Positions 46,987-57,979 of a stretch of 64,000 nt of DNA are shown one piece after another (positions within the stretch are counted from its first letter, which is position 1; each line of letters begins with the position of its first letter). Source of the DNA: Epiperipatus broadwayi. Taxonomy: Eukaryota; Onychophora; Udeonychophora; Euonychophora; Peripatidae. The notes under the pieces are model-generated. The model saw only the letters and a list, made by a program, of their open reading frames with translations, was not told the DNA's origin and ran no database searches. The stretch covers positions 5,530,203 to 5,594,202 of the forward strand of contig JAQFVV010000042.1 of the NCBI GenBank assembly GCA_028023455.1, read 5' to 3'. The position numbers and the translations under genes were made by a program.

Positions 46987-48285
46987 AGAAAAGTAGATTT
47001 TTGAGATATGGCTTTGGAAAAAGATGACATAAATAATTGAGAAAATGTAGTTATTAATACTAAAAAAAAAAAGATTAAAAAATATATATATAAGCAACAA
47101 TGTAAATCATGAGTTAGTTTCTTGGGAGGTCATGTGACATTCATAAATTAAAAGTGATGGTTTGAGCTTTGATCTTGAAACCTTTAGCTCTTAAGCCCAT
47201 TGTTCCATCACTATGCTAAATCAATAAAGATAAATATATCAAAATACCTCATAATTAATTTTTTTGAGATCCATAAAAGAGTAACTTAATGACTGATTGA
47301 GGTTTGTGAATATCCAAGAGATGAAACAAAAATGAAATGAAATACAAGAAGTTTGTGTTTTTGTCATCATTTATTAAATTACAAATATGAGAAACACATA
47401 GAATGCTAACAAAGTAGAAATAGGCATTGATATTTCTTAAAAAAATTTTTCTTCTTTTAACAAAAAAAAGTTACAAAGGAATCCTGTAATAAGTTTTATC
47501 CTGTCTTTAGTCATTTTTTTAGATCTATATTATTTTCTTTAGGGCCTCAGGATGACTTTTAATAAAATAAAATATTAATATACCATAAATAAAAAAATAG
47601 TCATATATCACATGACACTATTTTTTTAAGCTTGTAAAATATAAACAAAGAACTATTCTTTGAGAGAAAAAAACCCCAACATATTATGGAGTACATATTG
47701 ATAATATATTTTCATATAAATTTTATGGAAGTAATAATATAATAAAATAAACTTTCAATGCAGTTAATATCACATACAATCAAGAGATATGTTACATATT
47801 TTTGTTGCTTATAATCCATAAAATGTATTTTTGTTGGAAAGAATATTTTGTCTGTTAAACAAAAATAAAATTTAAATAAAAACACTATTTACATATATAA
47901 AAACATAATATTATGAGATTATTATCATTAGTAGTCATTCATAAATTAATATGGCTATTCTAACGTTAGAAGTAAAAAAAAAAAGAAAATTAAATAAAAT
48001 AGTAAAGATGAATTTCATAGTTACTATACAAACTAACCTTCAAACCACTAACATGTCTGTATATATTACAATAATCATTGGGTCTGTTTATTTTGCATCT
48101 TACGATAATATATTTTAACCTCTTAGGCACTAAACTTTACTTTTTAAAATACTTTAATACTTTATCTAATAGTATTCTTTCCATTATAATCTATCTTCTG
48201 CTGCATCTTTCCAACAAAAGCTATTAATAATGATAATGTAAACAATGTCTGCTTCATTTATGAAAATCATGCCCAAGTTTATATA
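46987..48285. other. AT-rich DNA, nothing firm
   Basis: A more complex stretch at 47130-47220 (GGTTTCAAGATC on the minus strand) could be an old tRNA-like SINE head, but A and B boxes are poor. Otherwise featureless. Confidence 0.4.
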
Positions 48286-48289
48286 TTTT

Positions 48290-48960
48290 TTTAGAAATTT
48301 TTTTGACATACAATATTTTCATTAAAAATTCTAATAGTTTTGAAGATAACATGTCACCATCATTTTTAAAATTTCTCCAGATATTTCATCAGGATTTGAA
48401 CCTTTCCATTTTAAAATTACAAAGATCATTTTAACTTCTTTAAATTGGATAACTTTGTCCAAATCTAAATGAGGAGATAAGATAGATATATAATTAAAAT
48501 TAACATCTCAACTCTTGTATCATTGTGTGAAAAGTAATCAAAATATTCCCTCCAATATCATTATCAGTATTCAAAAGATGATCAAAATATTCTCTGCAAC
48601 TAATAAAAATGTAATACCAATGAGTCTATAAGTTATTTTCAATGCATCAGAAAAAGATCTAAAATGACTTCAATCAGTAAATAACTGTCTCCTTTACAGT
48701 CCTTGTCAATTACTAACCTTCTGCCTTTAAATCTATATATTGTGCTACATTTATTATTCTGTCAAGCAGAAAATGTTTCCATTTAATCAAGTCACTACTA
48801 GAATTACTGTCACATATTCAGTGAGGATTCTTCCTTTTTAGTGGACACAATTTCTTATCATATCTACTGTACAATCCTTAAGAAAAGTCCATGCCTTAGT
48901 AATATGACAATGTTGAAAATTCAAATTGGTAATTTTAGTGTTAAATAGATAATGAAGTTT
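48290..48960 (-). pseudogene. LINE reverse transcriptase N-terminal remnant
   Basis: Minus-strand translation includes DLDKVIQFKEVKMIFVILKW then KGSNPDEISGEILKMM, which matches the entry to the LINE reverse transcriptase (EEV..AI..LKNGKSPGPDEIxxExLK). Upstream, KAWTFLKDCTVDMIRNCVH fits the linker between endonuclease and polymerase. Stops are common and the rest of the polymerase is absent. It is distinct from the RTE copies. Confidence 0.6.
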
Positions 48961-49068
48961 AGAATGACTGACAAACACTATTAAAAAATGAACATTAAAT
49001 TTCATACAAATAGGATAGGATTATTATTAATAATCAATTCAACTCAATTGAAATAAACAACTAATATT

Positions 49069-50022
49069 AAATTATTATTTTATTCTAATCAGTTTTTGTC
49101 TAATATTAGGATCTTTTCAAGACAACTTTTTTAATAATCACATTAGTATAATTATTCTTACTCCAACTACTATACCTATTATATACTAATATATATTAAC
49201 TATATAAATATATAATTTATAATTATTTACAACATATATATATAACTGAAACACACAGGCTTATATATATATATACCTATGTCTATATATGTAATATATA
49301 TAAAATATATATATATATTTTATATATACAAAAATAAAATTAATAATTTATACTAATTCATTGAGTATTCATACTTTATAATTTTATTTCTTATACGTTA
49401 TTATAAATATAAAACAAAACAATTATTCCATTATATTAACAAATATTAAAAACAATTTCTAATATAAATTATCATTAACCTAACATAATTAATAATTACA
49501 CCTTTAACATTATAACCATTTTAAATTTTTCAATTACTCCCTAATATCCACTTACAACACAATTTTGCAGGATCTTTAACTAAATTAGTACACTTATCTA
49601 TATTCTCTTAAATATATACTGTCTCATGATATATTCTTTTATTAAAATCTCTAATATATTTATCATATTTTCATCACACTATGTCTAATATCCAAATAAT
49701 GAACATATGGTCTGAATTTATATCCCTATCAATTGCTTTATTATGCTCTCTTCCTTTTCCTTCTGGTATAACTCCTACAAATAATTTTATATACTAATCC
49801 TATCTTATTTCCATTATTACTAGTCTTTTGTGTATTTAATATCCATTTTTCTAATGATTTATTATTTCTCCAAGCTATTTTAATATTCTCTTTGCAATTT
49901 CTCTTTCCTTAAAATATTATATGCATCTTTTAAATAAGGAATAGATATCCATTTATTATTCTTATTTTCCTCTTTCAATTTACAATTTATTCCCTTCTTA
50001 CTATTATTATTGTTATTATTAT
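49069..50022 (-). repeat. Left inverted arm of the PLE (GIY-YIG and 3' tail)
   Basis: Encodes on the minus strand ILKNTQKTSNNGNK-like spacer and GLVYKIICRSY, the start of a GIY-YIG nuclease (49800-49760), then a decayed remainder and an AT-rich tail. The 73-codon ORF at 49880-50101 is the linker between polymerase and nuclease. A fragment at about 49241-49300 (AAGCCTGTGTGTTTCAGTT on the minus strand) resembles the 3' end of the hammerhead-SINE-like family. Confidence 0.75.
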
Positions 50023-50219
50023 AACTAAGAAATTTTCTAACAACTTTCCTATTACACCCCATTTTTAAATAATCATTTTCTATCTTTATTTTTTGTTCCA
50101 TAGCTTCTCTTATTTATTGTTAGCCTATCATTTTTAACATTAAATCCCTTTAAACTGCCATTTTTAGAGATCAAGATTGATATGAATTAGGGTCAATTAT
50201 TCTTCTAATTTCTACATCC

Positions 50220-51480
50220 TTAATATAATGTCTTATCTCTTTCATTTTCTTTATTTCTTTTTAAATATTTTAAACCTTTTTCATCCTCTTTTTCTATTAG
50301 AAACTTAATATTATTTAAATTACTATTTAATTCATTAAAAACTTTTAATATACTTCTGCTATTCCCAATAATAATTATATCATTTACATACGTATGATAT
50401 CCAAAAATTTCTTTACTTCTGATATATTTATCTATTACTTTTTCTTCTAACTTATTTATAAACATTAATGCTAATAATCCACTTACTGGACATCCCATGA
50501 CCCATCCTTTTGTTATATTCCAAAAAATATCATTATATTTAAAATACAAGCTACCATTTATTATACTCAATCCCTCTTTAATAATATATAACCATTCTTT
50601 AGATAATACTTTACTTTCTTCTATCTCAGGGGTCCCCAACCCTATGCCCGCGGGCACCATGGCGCCCGCAGACCATTTTACGTGTGCCCGCTGCTATATC
50701 GAACACGATAAAAAATTATTTATCTGATACAAATAAATTTAATTTTTAAAATTTCTTATAAATTATTGTATTATATTGTAATCAAATTGTAGGGCATACT
50801 ATACTTTTACAGCGTAAAAGAGTTTATATGTTAAAATATTATTTTTTAAATAAATATTTTTGTACATTTTGTGTATTATTAACAATATCCAACTATAAGT
50901 TTACATTGAAAAAATAAATGGTGCCCGCCACCTGGCCGGTATTATAGAATGTGCTCTTAAGTGCAAAAAGGTTGAAGACCCCTGTTCTAACTTATTCATA
51001 ATTAAATCATTACTTTTTTTTCTTGGAATACTATGATACATCTTTTCAATATCCAAAGATGCAATCAAACCAGTCCTATTTTATTTTACTTCATAATAAT
51101 TTCTTCTGAATTCTTAATACTATACTTATCATATCCAATTATATCTATAATTTTCTTATATATTATTTTACATAAATTCTTAAAAATATAATTATCAAAA
51201 TTTACAATAATTCTTGCAGGCATATCTTCTTTGTATGTCTTTATTTTTCCAAATATATATGGATACATAAAAGCTGTTGGATATAACCATCTATATTCCT
51301 TATTGTTAATTAATTTTTCCTCTCTTATGTAACTCAATAACAATTTATATTTTATCATTATTTTATTTTCTGCATCTTTATATAATTTTTCATATCCTTG
51401 TTTTATTATATCTTTATTTATTTTTCTTGTATACTCATTTTCATTTAAAATTACAAATCTATTCTCTTTATTTCAGCTGT
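50220..51480 (-). pseudogene. PLE reverse transcriptase, interrupted
   Basis: Minus-strand reading from 51480: NKENRFVILNENEYTRKIN, YPTAFMYPYIFGKIKTYKED then MPARIIVNFDN (fingers, about 51290-51200), GLIASLDIEKMYHSIPRK (motif A, 51070-51020), then the hAT MITE, then EGLSIINGSLYFKYND, GWVMGCPVSGLLALMFINK (motif B, 50510-50450), YHTYVNDIIIIG (motif C, 50395-50360) and EKEDEKGLKYLK. Motif C has YVND in place of YVDD: one of the two catalytic aspartates is Asn, so the copy is catalytically dead apart from the insertion. Few other stops, so decay is moderate. Confidence 0.85.
50627..50984. mobile_element. hAT-type MITE with 8-base target duplication
   Basis: 358-base element. Ends are CAGGGGTCCCCAACC and, on the other strand, CAGGGGTCTTCAACC (13 of 15 match), the standard hAT terminus. 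It is flanked by TTCTATCT (50619-50626) and TTCTAACT (50985-50992), an 8-base duplication with one change, as expected for hAT. GC-rich ends (GCCCGCGGGCACC) contrast with an AT-rich middle. No ORF. It inserted between motifs A and B of the PLE polymerase. Confidence 0.93.
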
Positions 51481-51683
51481 TATAATTAAATCTTCTTTAT
51501 CCACTTTTTCCCTAATCTTCTTTATAATACTTTTATCTTTCCATTCTTTTTTATTATATTTTCTTTCTTATCAATCACATTTTTAATTTTTGCCTGTAAT
51601 TCAAGTTTTCATTCATTTTTTATATCCACCAATTCTAAATAACCATTTCTTTATGACTATTTTCATCTACAAATGATATAAAA

Positions 51684-52614
51684 TAACAGTAATAAAAAGG
51701 GAATAATTTGTAAATTGAAAAAGGAAATAAAAATAAGAATAATAAATTGATATCTATTCCTTATTTAAAAGATACATAATATTTAAAAAAAGACATTGCA
51801 AGAGAATATTAAAATAATTTGGAAAAATAATGAATCATTAGAAAAATGGATATCAAATGTAAAAAAAAAGTAGTAATATTGGAAATAAGATAGAATTAGT
51901 ATATAAAATTATTTGTAGGAATTGTAATAAATAGGTCAGACTGGGAAAACAGCAGAAGAAAATGGGAGGGAGCATAATAGAGCAATTGATAGGAAGAATA
52001 TAAATTCAGGGCTATATGTTCATTTGGAAACTGGATACAAAATGTGTTGAAAATCATTAAATATGCTAGAGATTATAATAAAAGGACATATTATAAGGCA
52101 ATACATGTTTAAGAAAATATAGATAAGTGTATTAATTTAGTTAAAGGTCCTACGAAATTGTGTGTGAAGTGGATGTTAAGGAGTAATTGGAAAATTCAAA
52201 ATGGTTATAATGTTAAGCATGTAATTATTAATTATGTTAGGTTAATGATAATTTATATTAGAAATTCTCTTAATTTGTATTAATATAAAGGGATTTGTAG
52301 GTAAATTATATTTATAGTAATATATAAGAAATATATATAAAATTATAAAATATGAATAATTAATAATTATTGTAATTAGTATAAAGAAATTGTTAATTTA
52401 TTTTACTTTTGTGTGTATAAAATGTGTATATGTTATAAATAACTGTAAATTATGTAGGTATATATATATTTATATGGCTAATGTATATTAGTATATAGTA
52501 TGTACAGTAAATGGAGTAATAGTATTTATAATGATCATGTGATTATATAAAAAGTTATGTTTTAAAAAGGTCCTAATATTGGATGCAAACCAGTTAGAAT
52601 AAAATAATTATTTA
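51684..52614 (+). repeat. Right inverted arm of the PLE
   Basis: Plus-strand copy of the left arm. It reads GNKIELVYKIICRNCNK and, with frame breaks, a GREHNRAIDRKNINSG and LYVHLETGYKM block, that is, the GIY-YIG domain and its EH and SGLYxH motifs, better preserved than in the left arm. It ends with the same TCCTAATATTGGATG sequence. Identity to the left arm is about 80-85% by eye. Confidence 0.85.
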
Positions 52615-52744
52615 AAAATATTTATTATATTTTACCACTGCTAAAGATATAAATAAGCCCTATTTTTGATACAACTATAATTTTAACCTTGTAAATTACT
52701 AGTCTATGATCTGTTCAAAAATCTTCATTTATATTTAATTATAT

Positions 52745-55700
52745 AAGATGAGGCTGCAGAAAGGAGTTTGCTATTAACTGAAAGAAGACCCTTTGATTCT
52801 GCTTGGAGGCCTTAAAAAAACCGAGCAGGGCAAATTCCTAATGTCCACTCCATACGTTCTTGTCGTTGCAGCTGTTATTACCATGTGATTATTCATATAG
52901 TATATGAACATGGATGGGCTGTTCACCAACACACATTAGCCAGCATGGTCAGTTTATTGGCTTTTTATCCCTGAGTTTAAGATCAAGAAACACCACGGTC
53001 TTTCTTCTCAGTTGCCTGATAAGGCAGAATGAATGTATGTGCAAATGATAAATATTTTTTTAATAGATATATACAATCATGATAGACAAAAAAAATCATG
53101 GCCCTTATTCCCAGAAGGCTGTAAAGTCACCAACCAAGGTAGCGGTTGGTGGCCAATGACAGAGGGTGCTAAAAATCCCCGGATTGTGGACACAGGCTGC
53201 CATTTGATGATGACTTTTTATTTAGGTACTTACAACTGCAGATCACTTTCAAGTAAAGGAAGATTGCAAGAATTAGAAGAAGAACTATCTTATATTAAAT
53301 GGGACATTATTAGACTTTGTGAAATTAGAAGAAAAGGTGAAGAGACAATTGATTTAAAAAGTGGACATGTATTCTATTATAAAGGCACAAATATTGGAAA
53401 TACAAATGGAGTAGGATTCATTATAAATAAAAAGTGGAAGAACAACATTGTGGAGATTGATGGTATATCGGACAGAGTAGCAAGATTAGTTATACAACTT
53501 AATAGCAGATACCAAATGCAGATAATTCAGGTTTATGCCCCAACAAGTTCTCATAGTGATGAAGTAGAAGATTTTTTATATGGAAGTACAAAGGCTTTTG
53601 ATCAGAATAAACAACATTTTAAAATTGTTATGGGAGACTTTAATGCTAGAATTGGTAAACAAATGAAAGGGCTGTAAGTAATTTTGGTTATGGTAATAGA
53701 AATGAGAGAGGACATGGACTTGTGGAGTTTGCAGAAAAAAAAACCCTTTATATTATGAATTCTTTTTTTGAGAAAAATGTTAAAAGGAAATGGACATGGA
53801 AGCATCCAAATGAAGGTACAGCAGAATTGGATTATATTTTGACTAACAGAAAATACATATTTCAAGATTGTAATGTTCTTAATAAATTTAACACAGGAAG
53901 TGATCATCGATTAGTAAGATGAAAGATACATGTTAATGCAAAACTAGAGAGACAAAAATTATTAAGAAAAACAATATTTACAGTTGATATTCCTAATCTT
54001 CAGAAACATTCTAATGAATTTAAATTAGAACTTACAAATCGGTTTCAAGTATTAGTAGATTTTGAACATGATTCAGATTTGAATGAAATTAATAAGAAAA
54101 TAACTGATATACTTTTAAAAACTGCAACAAAGATAGCTGGTAGAAAAAAGCAGCAATTGACCAATAAAATTTCTACTGAGACTAGAGAATTTATGAAGAA
54201 AAGAAGGAATATGAAGATATACAAAAATGATGCATTAAAAAGGATTGAATACCTCGAATTCTGTAAAATGGTGTGGAAAAGAGTTGAAAATGATATAAGA
54301 AAGTATAACTGTGAACTAACAAGGAAAGCTGTAGAAGAGAATAAGTCTCAAGAGTGTAAGCAACAGTTTGATATTAATAAGAAATTTATAACTGCAATAA
54401 GGAAAAAAGATGGGACTATTACTAAAAAGAGAGATGACATCATGAAATGGGTAGAAGACTTCTATCAAGACTTATATAGTAATAAAGAAAAAGTACTTCC
54501 TATATCTATTATATCTTCTGAATTGCCCAGAATTTTAAATGAAGAAGTGAAACATGCAATTAAATTTATAAAGAAAGGAAAGGCTCCAGGTAATGATGGA
54601 ATTATAATTGATATATTAAAAGAACCTGGTGAAGAAATAGAAATTTTTTTAGCAAAGTTATATACCAAAGGTCTAAATGATAAAGATGTACCAGATGATT
54701 GGAAGAATGCAGTATTAATACTAATATTTAAAAAGATGATAAAGAAGATATTAGAAATTACAGACCTATCAGTCTTTTATCACTTTTATTCAATTTTTTT
54801 ACCAAGATAATTACAACTCCTCTACAGAGAACATTGGATTTCCACCAACCAAGAGATCAAGCTGGATTTAAAAGTGGTTTTAGTACAGTAGATCATATCC
54901 AGGTATTGAGAGAAGTTATAGAAAGGACAAATGAATATGAGTTGCCATTATGCTTTGGATTTGTAGATTATGAAAAGGCATTTGATTCTATAAACATTTC
55001 TTCAGTGATTAAAGCATTGGATCATCAAGGTATAGATCCAGGATATTGTCATATTTTAAAGAATATTTATAAAAATGCAACAGCAACAATTAGATTACAT
55101 AATGATACTGGGAAAGTCAACATTGAGAAGAGTATAAGACAGAGTGACTCCATATCTCCAAAACTTTTTACAGCAGTGCTGCAAGAAGTATTTTGTGGAT
55201 TAAAATGGGAAGCTAAAGGAGTGAAAGTAAATGGAGATTATTTAAGTCATTTAGATTTTGCAGATGATGTAGTTGTTTTTGCAAATAATGCTTTAGAGCT
55301 ACAGGAAATGTTGCAGGAGTTATCAGATGAAAGTAGGACTAAAGATAAATGTTAAAAAGACTAAAGTAATGTTTAATGGATTTTCTCAAAATATGAAAAT
55401 AAAGATTGATTATGATGAGTTAGAAGAAGTTAACAGTTACAAATACTTTGGTCAGATTATTAATACAGATGGAAACATAATGGATGAAATTAATCATAGA
55501 ATTAAACTTGGTTGGAGTGCTTTTGGTAGAAATAACTTGATACTAAAAGAAAGGTTTTTAATAAATGTGTTTTACCAGTTCTTACTTATGGATCTGAGAC
55601 TTGGACACTTAATAGAAGAGCAATACAGAGACTTCAGACCACTCAAAGAGGTATGGAGAAATGCATGTTGGGAGTAACAAGAAGAGATCGAAAACACAAT

Positions 55701-55992
55701 ATATGGGTAAGAGAACAAAGAGGTGTTACTGATCTCAATGAAAAAATTAAAAGACTGAAGTAGAGTTGGGCTGGACATATTGCTAAAAGAGATAATAGAT
55801 GGATAATTGAAATCTTAAACTTGATTCCAAGAGATTGTAAATTACAAGATCCAGAAATAGACCACATGTGAGATGGATGGATGAAATAAGAAAGTGTGAA
55901 GGTGTGATGTGGAGAAGAGAAGCTAAAGATTGGAGAAGAAGGATTGAACTTGAAGAGACCTTCATCCTGCAATAGATTGATGATGATGATAT
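52745..55992 (+). mobile_element. RTE-clade non-LTR retrotransposon, nearly full length
   Basis: About 3.2 kb. A GC-richer 5' UTR (52745-53205) precedes endonuclease and reverse transcriptase regions and a very short 3' end finishing in TGATGATGATGATATAA, the microsatellite-like tail typical of RTE/BovB-type elements. Fragments of the same family lie at 25.6, 38.9 and 62.4 kb, so this family has been a main coloniser here. Exact 5' boundary and target duplication were not determined. Confidence 0.9.
53205..55970 (+). pseudogene. RTE ORF: AP endonuclease plus reverse transcriptase
   Basis: Frame 1 piece 53210-53677: TYNCRSLSSKGRLQELEEEL, VYAPTSSHSDEVEDF, VMGDFNARIGK. Next frame 53722-54810 (one TGA at 53920): WTWKHPNEGTAELDYIL, GSDHRLVR (end of the AP-like endonuclease), linker, then GKAPGNDGIIIDILKEPGEE and PDDWKNAVLILIFKK. 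Then 54834-55355: QAGFKSGFSTVDHIQVLREV, FVDYEKAFDSI (motif A), SPKLFTAVLQEVF, LDFADDVVVFAN (motif C, FADD intact). Then 55327-55677 and on: NVKKTKVMFNGF, YKYFGQIINTDG, WAGHIAKRDNRW and the C-terminal tail. At least three frameshifts and about four stops. The enzyme would nick target DNA and prime from it; this copy cannot make it. Confidence 0.92.
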
Positions 55993-57560
55993 AATATGAA
56001 CTTTTTAGTATTCTGCCTCATAATTATGGTGGGTACATGATCATATAATATGTACTTTTTTACATTCTACCTACTAATTACAATGTAATTATCAGATATT
56101 AATCTTTTAAGTTTGAATGCATACTAGTTGTTTTATACCAATTTTCCTATTTAAACAAAGCATTAAATGATGATTAATTCATATATTTTGTAATAATTTT
56201 ATAGCTGATCATTTGAGTTTATAATTCTAATATCATTATTTCTAATAACTTTGTATAAATGTTTATTGTTACTACTACTTCTTTGAACCTAATGTTGGAG
56301 CTATATAAGCAATGATAAAATGAACATAGATACTATTGTATAATCAAATTTTAATGCCATCAATTTTCATTAAGACATATATGAATTCCAAGAATTAGAA
56401 GATAAATCCAACACTATGCAGTCTTCTTTCACTCGATGATTTATCTGTCCGTAAAAATCTATAACCATTACTTAATTAGCTATTCCATAAGGCAAGTTCA
56501 TTAAGAACGTTATATCAATCTTAAACCATGATAATTACTTGGTCACAAATGCTGTCCTCGTTTAGATCTTGAAGAGTTCATATCAAGCAAAATTTATACA
56601 TTCAGTGTCTTTACACTAAGAAAAAATTCAAATATCTTATTATCATTACTCTTACTTTATCATCAATACTAACATTACAGATTTTACAATTATTGTACTG
56701 TTTTAAGGATGGAAAATCAAACGATCATCTCTTCCATTTCTATGATCAGGAGAGAAAATCTAAATAGGAATGCCTAAGCACCTAATTTTTACAGAATGCA
56801 ACTCTTGTTCTAAATTAAATTCCTAAGCGACTCATACTCATTATTTGTTATATTGCTTCGTATAAAGATCCCAACTAAAAAGTCCTAGTCTAGTACGTCT
56901 ACGTCATCGGTCTTGTGCAAAAAAGAAAAGGAGACGATTAGGGTCAGTAGTGGTGAATGTAGTTAAAGAATGGAAATGTGATTATACAAACACAAAATTT
57001 TGTCACAATTAGTAAACTATTTTACTAATGGCATAAATGAGGGATTCATGATGACCGAACTTTGTAGGAAAGTGACTGATGATAATCCGATAAAGAACAC
57101 AAAAGGAAACAGAAAAATCTGTTTGCAGGTTGAAACTATATTTATTTAGTCTTTATAAAACCAATATCTTATTCTACAAGGCACTGTTTATTAATGATTC
57201 GCAATTAATTCTCATAATTTCATTAGCCGATATCTGTGGACCGATGGTTAACCAGATTATAATATCCGTCATGAATATACACAGATTCAAAAATATATAC
57301 GGTACGATATATTAAAAGCGAGAAAATATTTTAAAATTGAGCGTAAAAGATGACAAACTATTTCATTAATACATTTTAACAGCAAAATATTTAATGTTTA
57401 TAGCATTACATCTAATTATAATCTATTATTACTATTTTTAATGTGAATGACTAAAATTAAATATCAAAATAATAAAGCATCAGCAGCAGCATCAAACACT
57501 GGCAGAATAAAATATACGGCAAACTATTACCCGATGTTCTAAGATCCTATTTCTTTAAAA
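55993..57560. other. Flank between RTE and RCAN-like exon (putative intron)
   Basis: AT-rich. More mixed sequence appears at 56880-57330, near the exon. The 61-codon plus-strand ORF at 57130-57315 has no recognisable family. Confidence 0.45.
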
Positions 57561-57572
57561 TAGTTTACTTAC

Positions 57573-57725
57573 CCTTACAGCGGCATTTTCATAAATTTGA
57601 TCTGCAATATTGGCGACTATTAAAGAACACGGAAGATCTGAAGTGTCATTCATTCTTTCATCACTTGTATAACCTTCATATCCGTCAGAACTAAACTTTT
57701 CTACACCGTCTTCATCATGCGCCAT
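57573..57725 (-). CDS. First coding exon, RCAN/calcipressin-like
   Basis: Minus strand. ATG at 57725 opens 51 codons ending AGG at 57573, directly followed by GTAAGT (57572-57567), a perfect 5' splice donor, phase 0. The upstream in-frame sequence is open back to a TAA but has no ATG, so the start is well placed. The peptide has an acidic, Ser-rich N-terminus (MAHDEDGVEKFSSDGYEG) and then DLPCSLIVANIADQIYEN, followed by AAVR. This matches the start of the RRM-like fold of regulators of calcineurin, where DLPxSLIVxNxxxxxFxN precedes (K/R)xxFExLFR; the known vertebrate exon 1 ends at about the same place. RCAN proteins bind and restrain the phosphatase calcineurin in the cytoplasm. The following exons would lie to the left; I did not find them. 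Confidence 0.62.
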
Positions 57726-57904
57726 TTTATGTCTGAATCGTCCATTTGGAATGTATTGGAAATTAGTTTCATAACGCTCTCTGAGTAAAATCTGTTTCTT
57801 GTTAAATCCACATCCGCATTATTATCTTAAAATTTGTAAATTAAATTATTGACAAAATCCTTCTTACAAAACATCTTATTTTTCATCTTTTTAGAAGTTC
57901 AAAA

Positions 57905-57971
57905 AAGAAATTATTTTATAAATAAATGACGTCATCTTTAAATTTTGAAGGTATTTCCCAAAATGATGTCA
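57905..57971 (-). promoter_or_regulatory. CRE and TATA-like box upstream of the RCAN-like exon
   Basis: A perfect palindromic cAMP response element TGACGTCA lies at 57927-57934, with a related ATGATGTCATTT at about 57962-57973. On the minus strand ATTTATAAAATAA (about 57911-57923) is TATA-like and sits just downstream of the CRE. That order would place the transcription start around 57880-57890, leaving a 5' UTR near 160 bases. Spacing is inferred. Confidence 0.45.
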
Positions 57972-57979
57972 TTTGACGA

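Larger units (their letters stand above)
49069..52614 (-). mobile_element. Penelope-like element with 0.93 kb inverted partial copy
   Basis: The main copy is on the minus strand (5' side near 51.66 kb, 3' end at 49069). A second, truncated copy of its 3' 930 bases lies in opposite orientation at 51684-52614, head to head with it. The outer ends are inverted repeats of each other (TTATTTTATTCTAA... and GGTCCTAATATTGGATG...). Such an inverted 5' truncated copy is a known architecture for Penelope elements. The polymerase region is interrupted by a nested MITE. Confidence 0.85.

Noticed and set aside
47130-47220. Possible third tRNA-derived SINE
   Set aside because: B box is imperfect, A box unclear, no tail or duplication; not strong enough to list as a feature.
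49200-49330. Dense TATATA stretches as a possible origin or matrix attachment site
   Set aside because: Such runs are everywhere in this window; no functional motif distinguishes them.
57130-57315. 61-codon plus-strand ORF near the RCAN-like exon
   Set aside because: Hydrophobic, no domain, opposite strand to the exon, no splice or start support.
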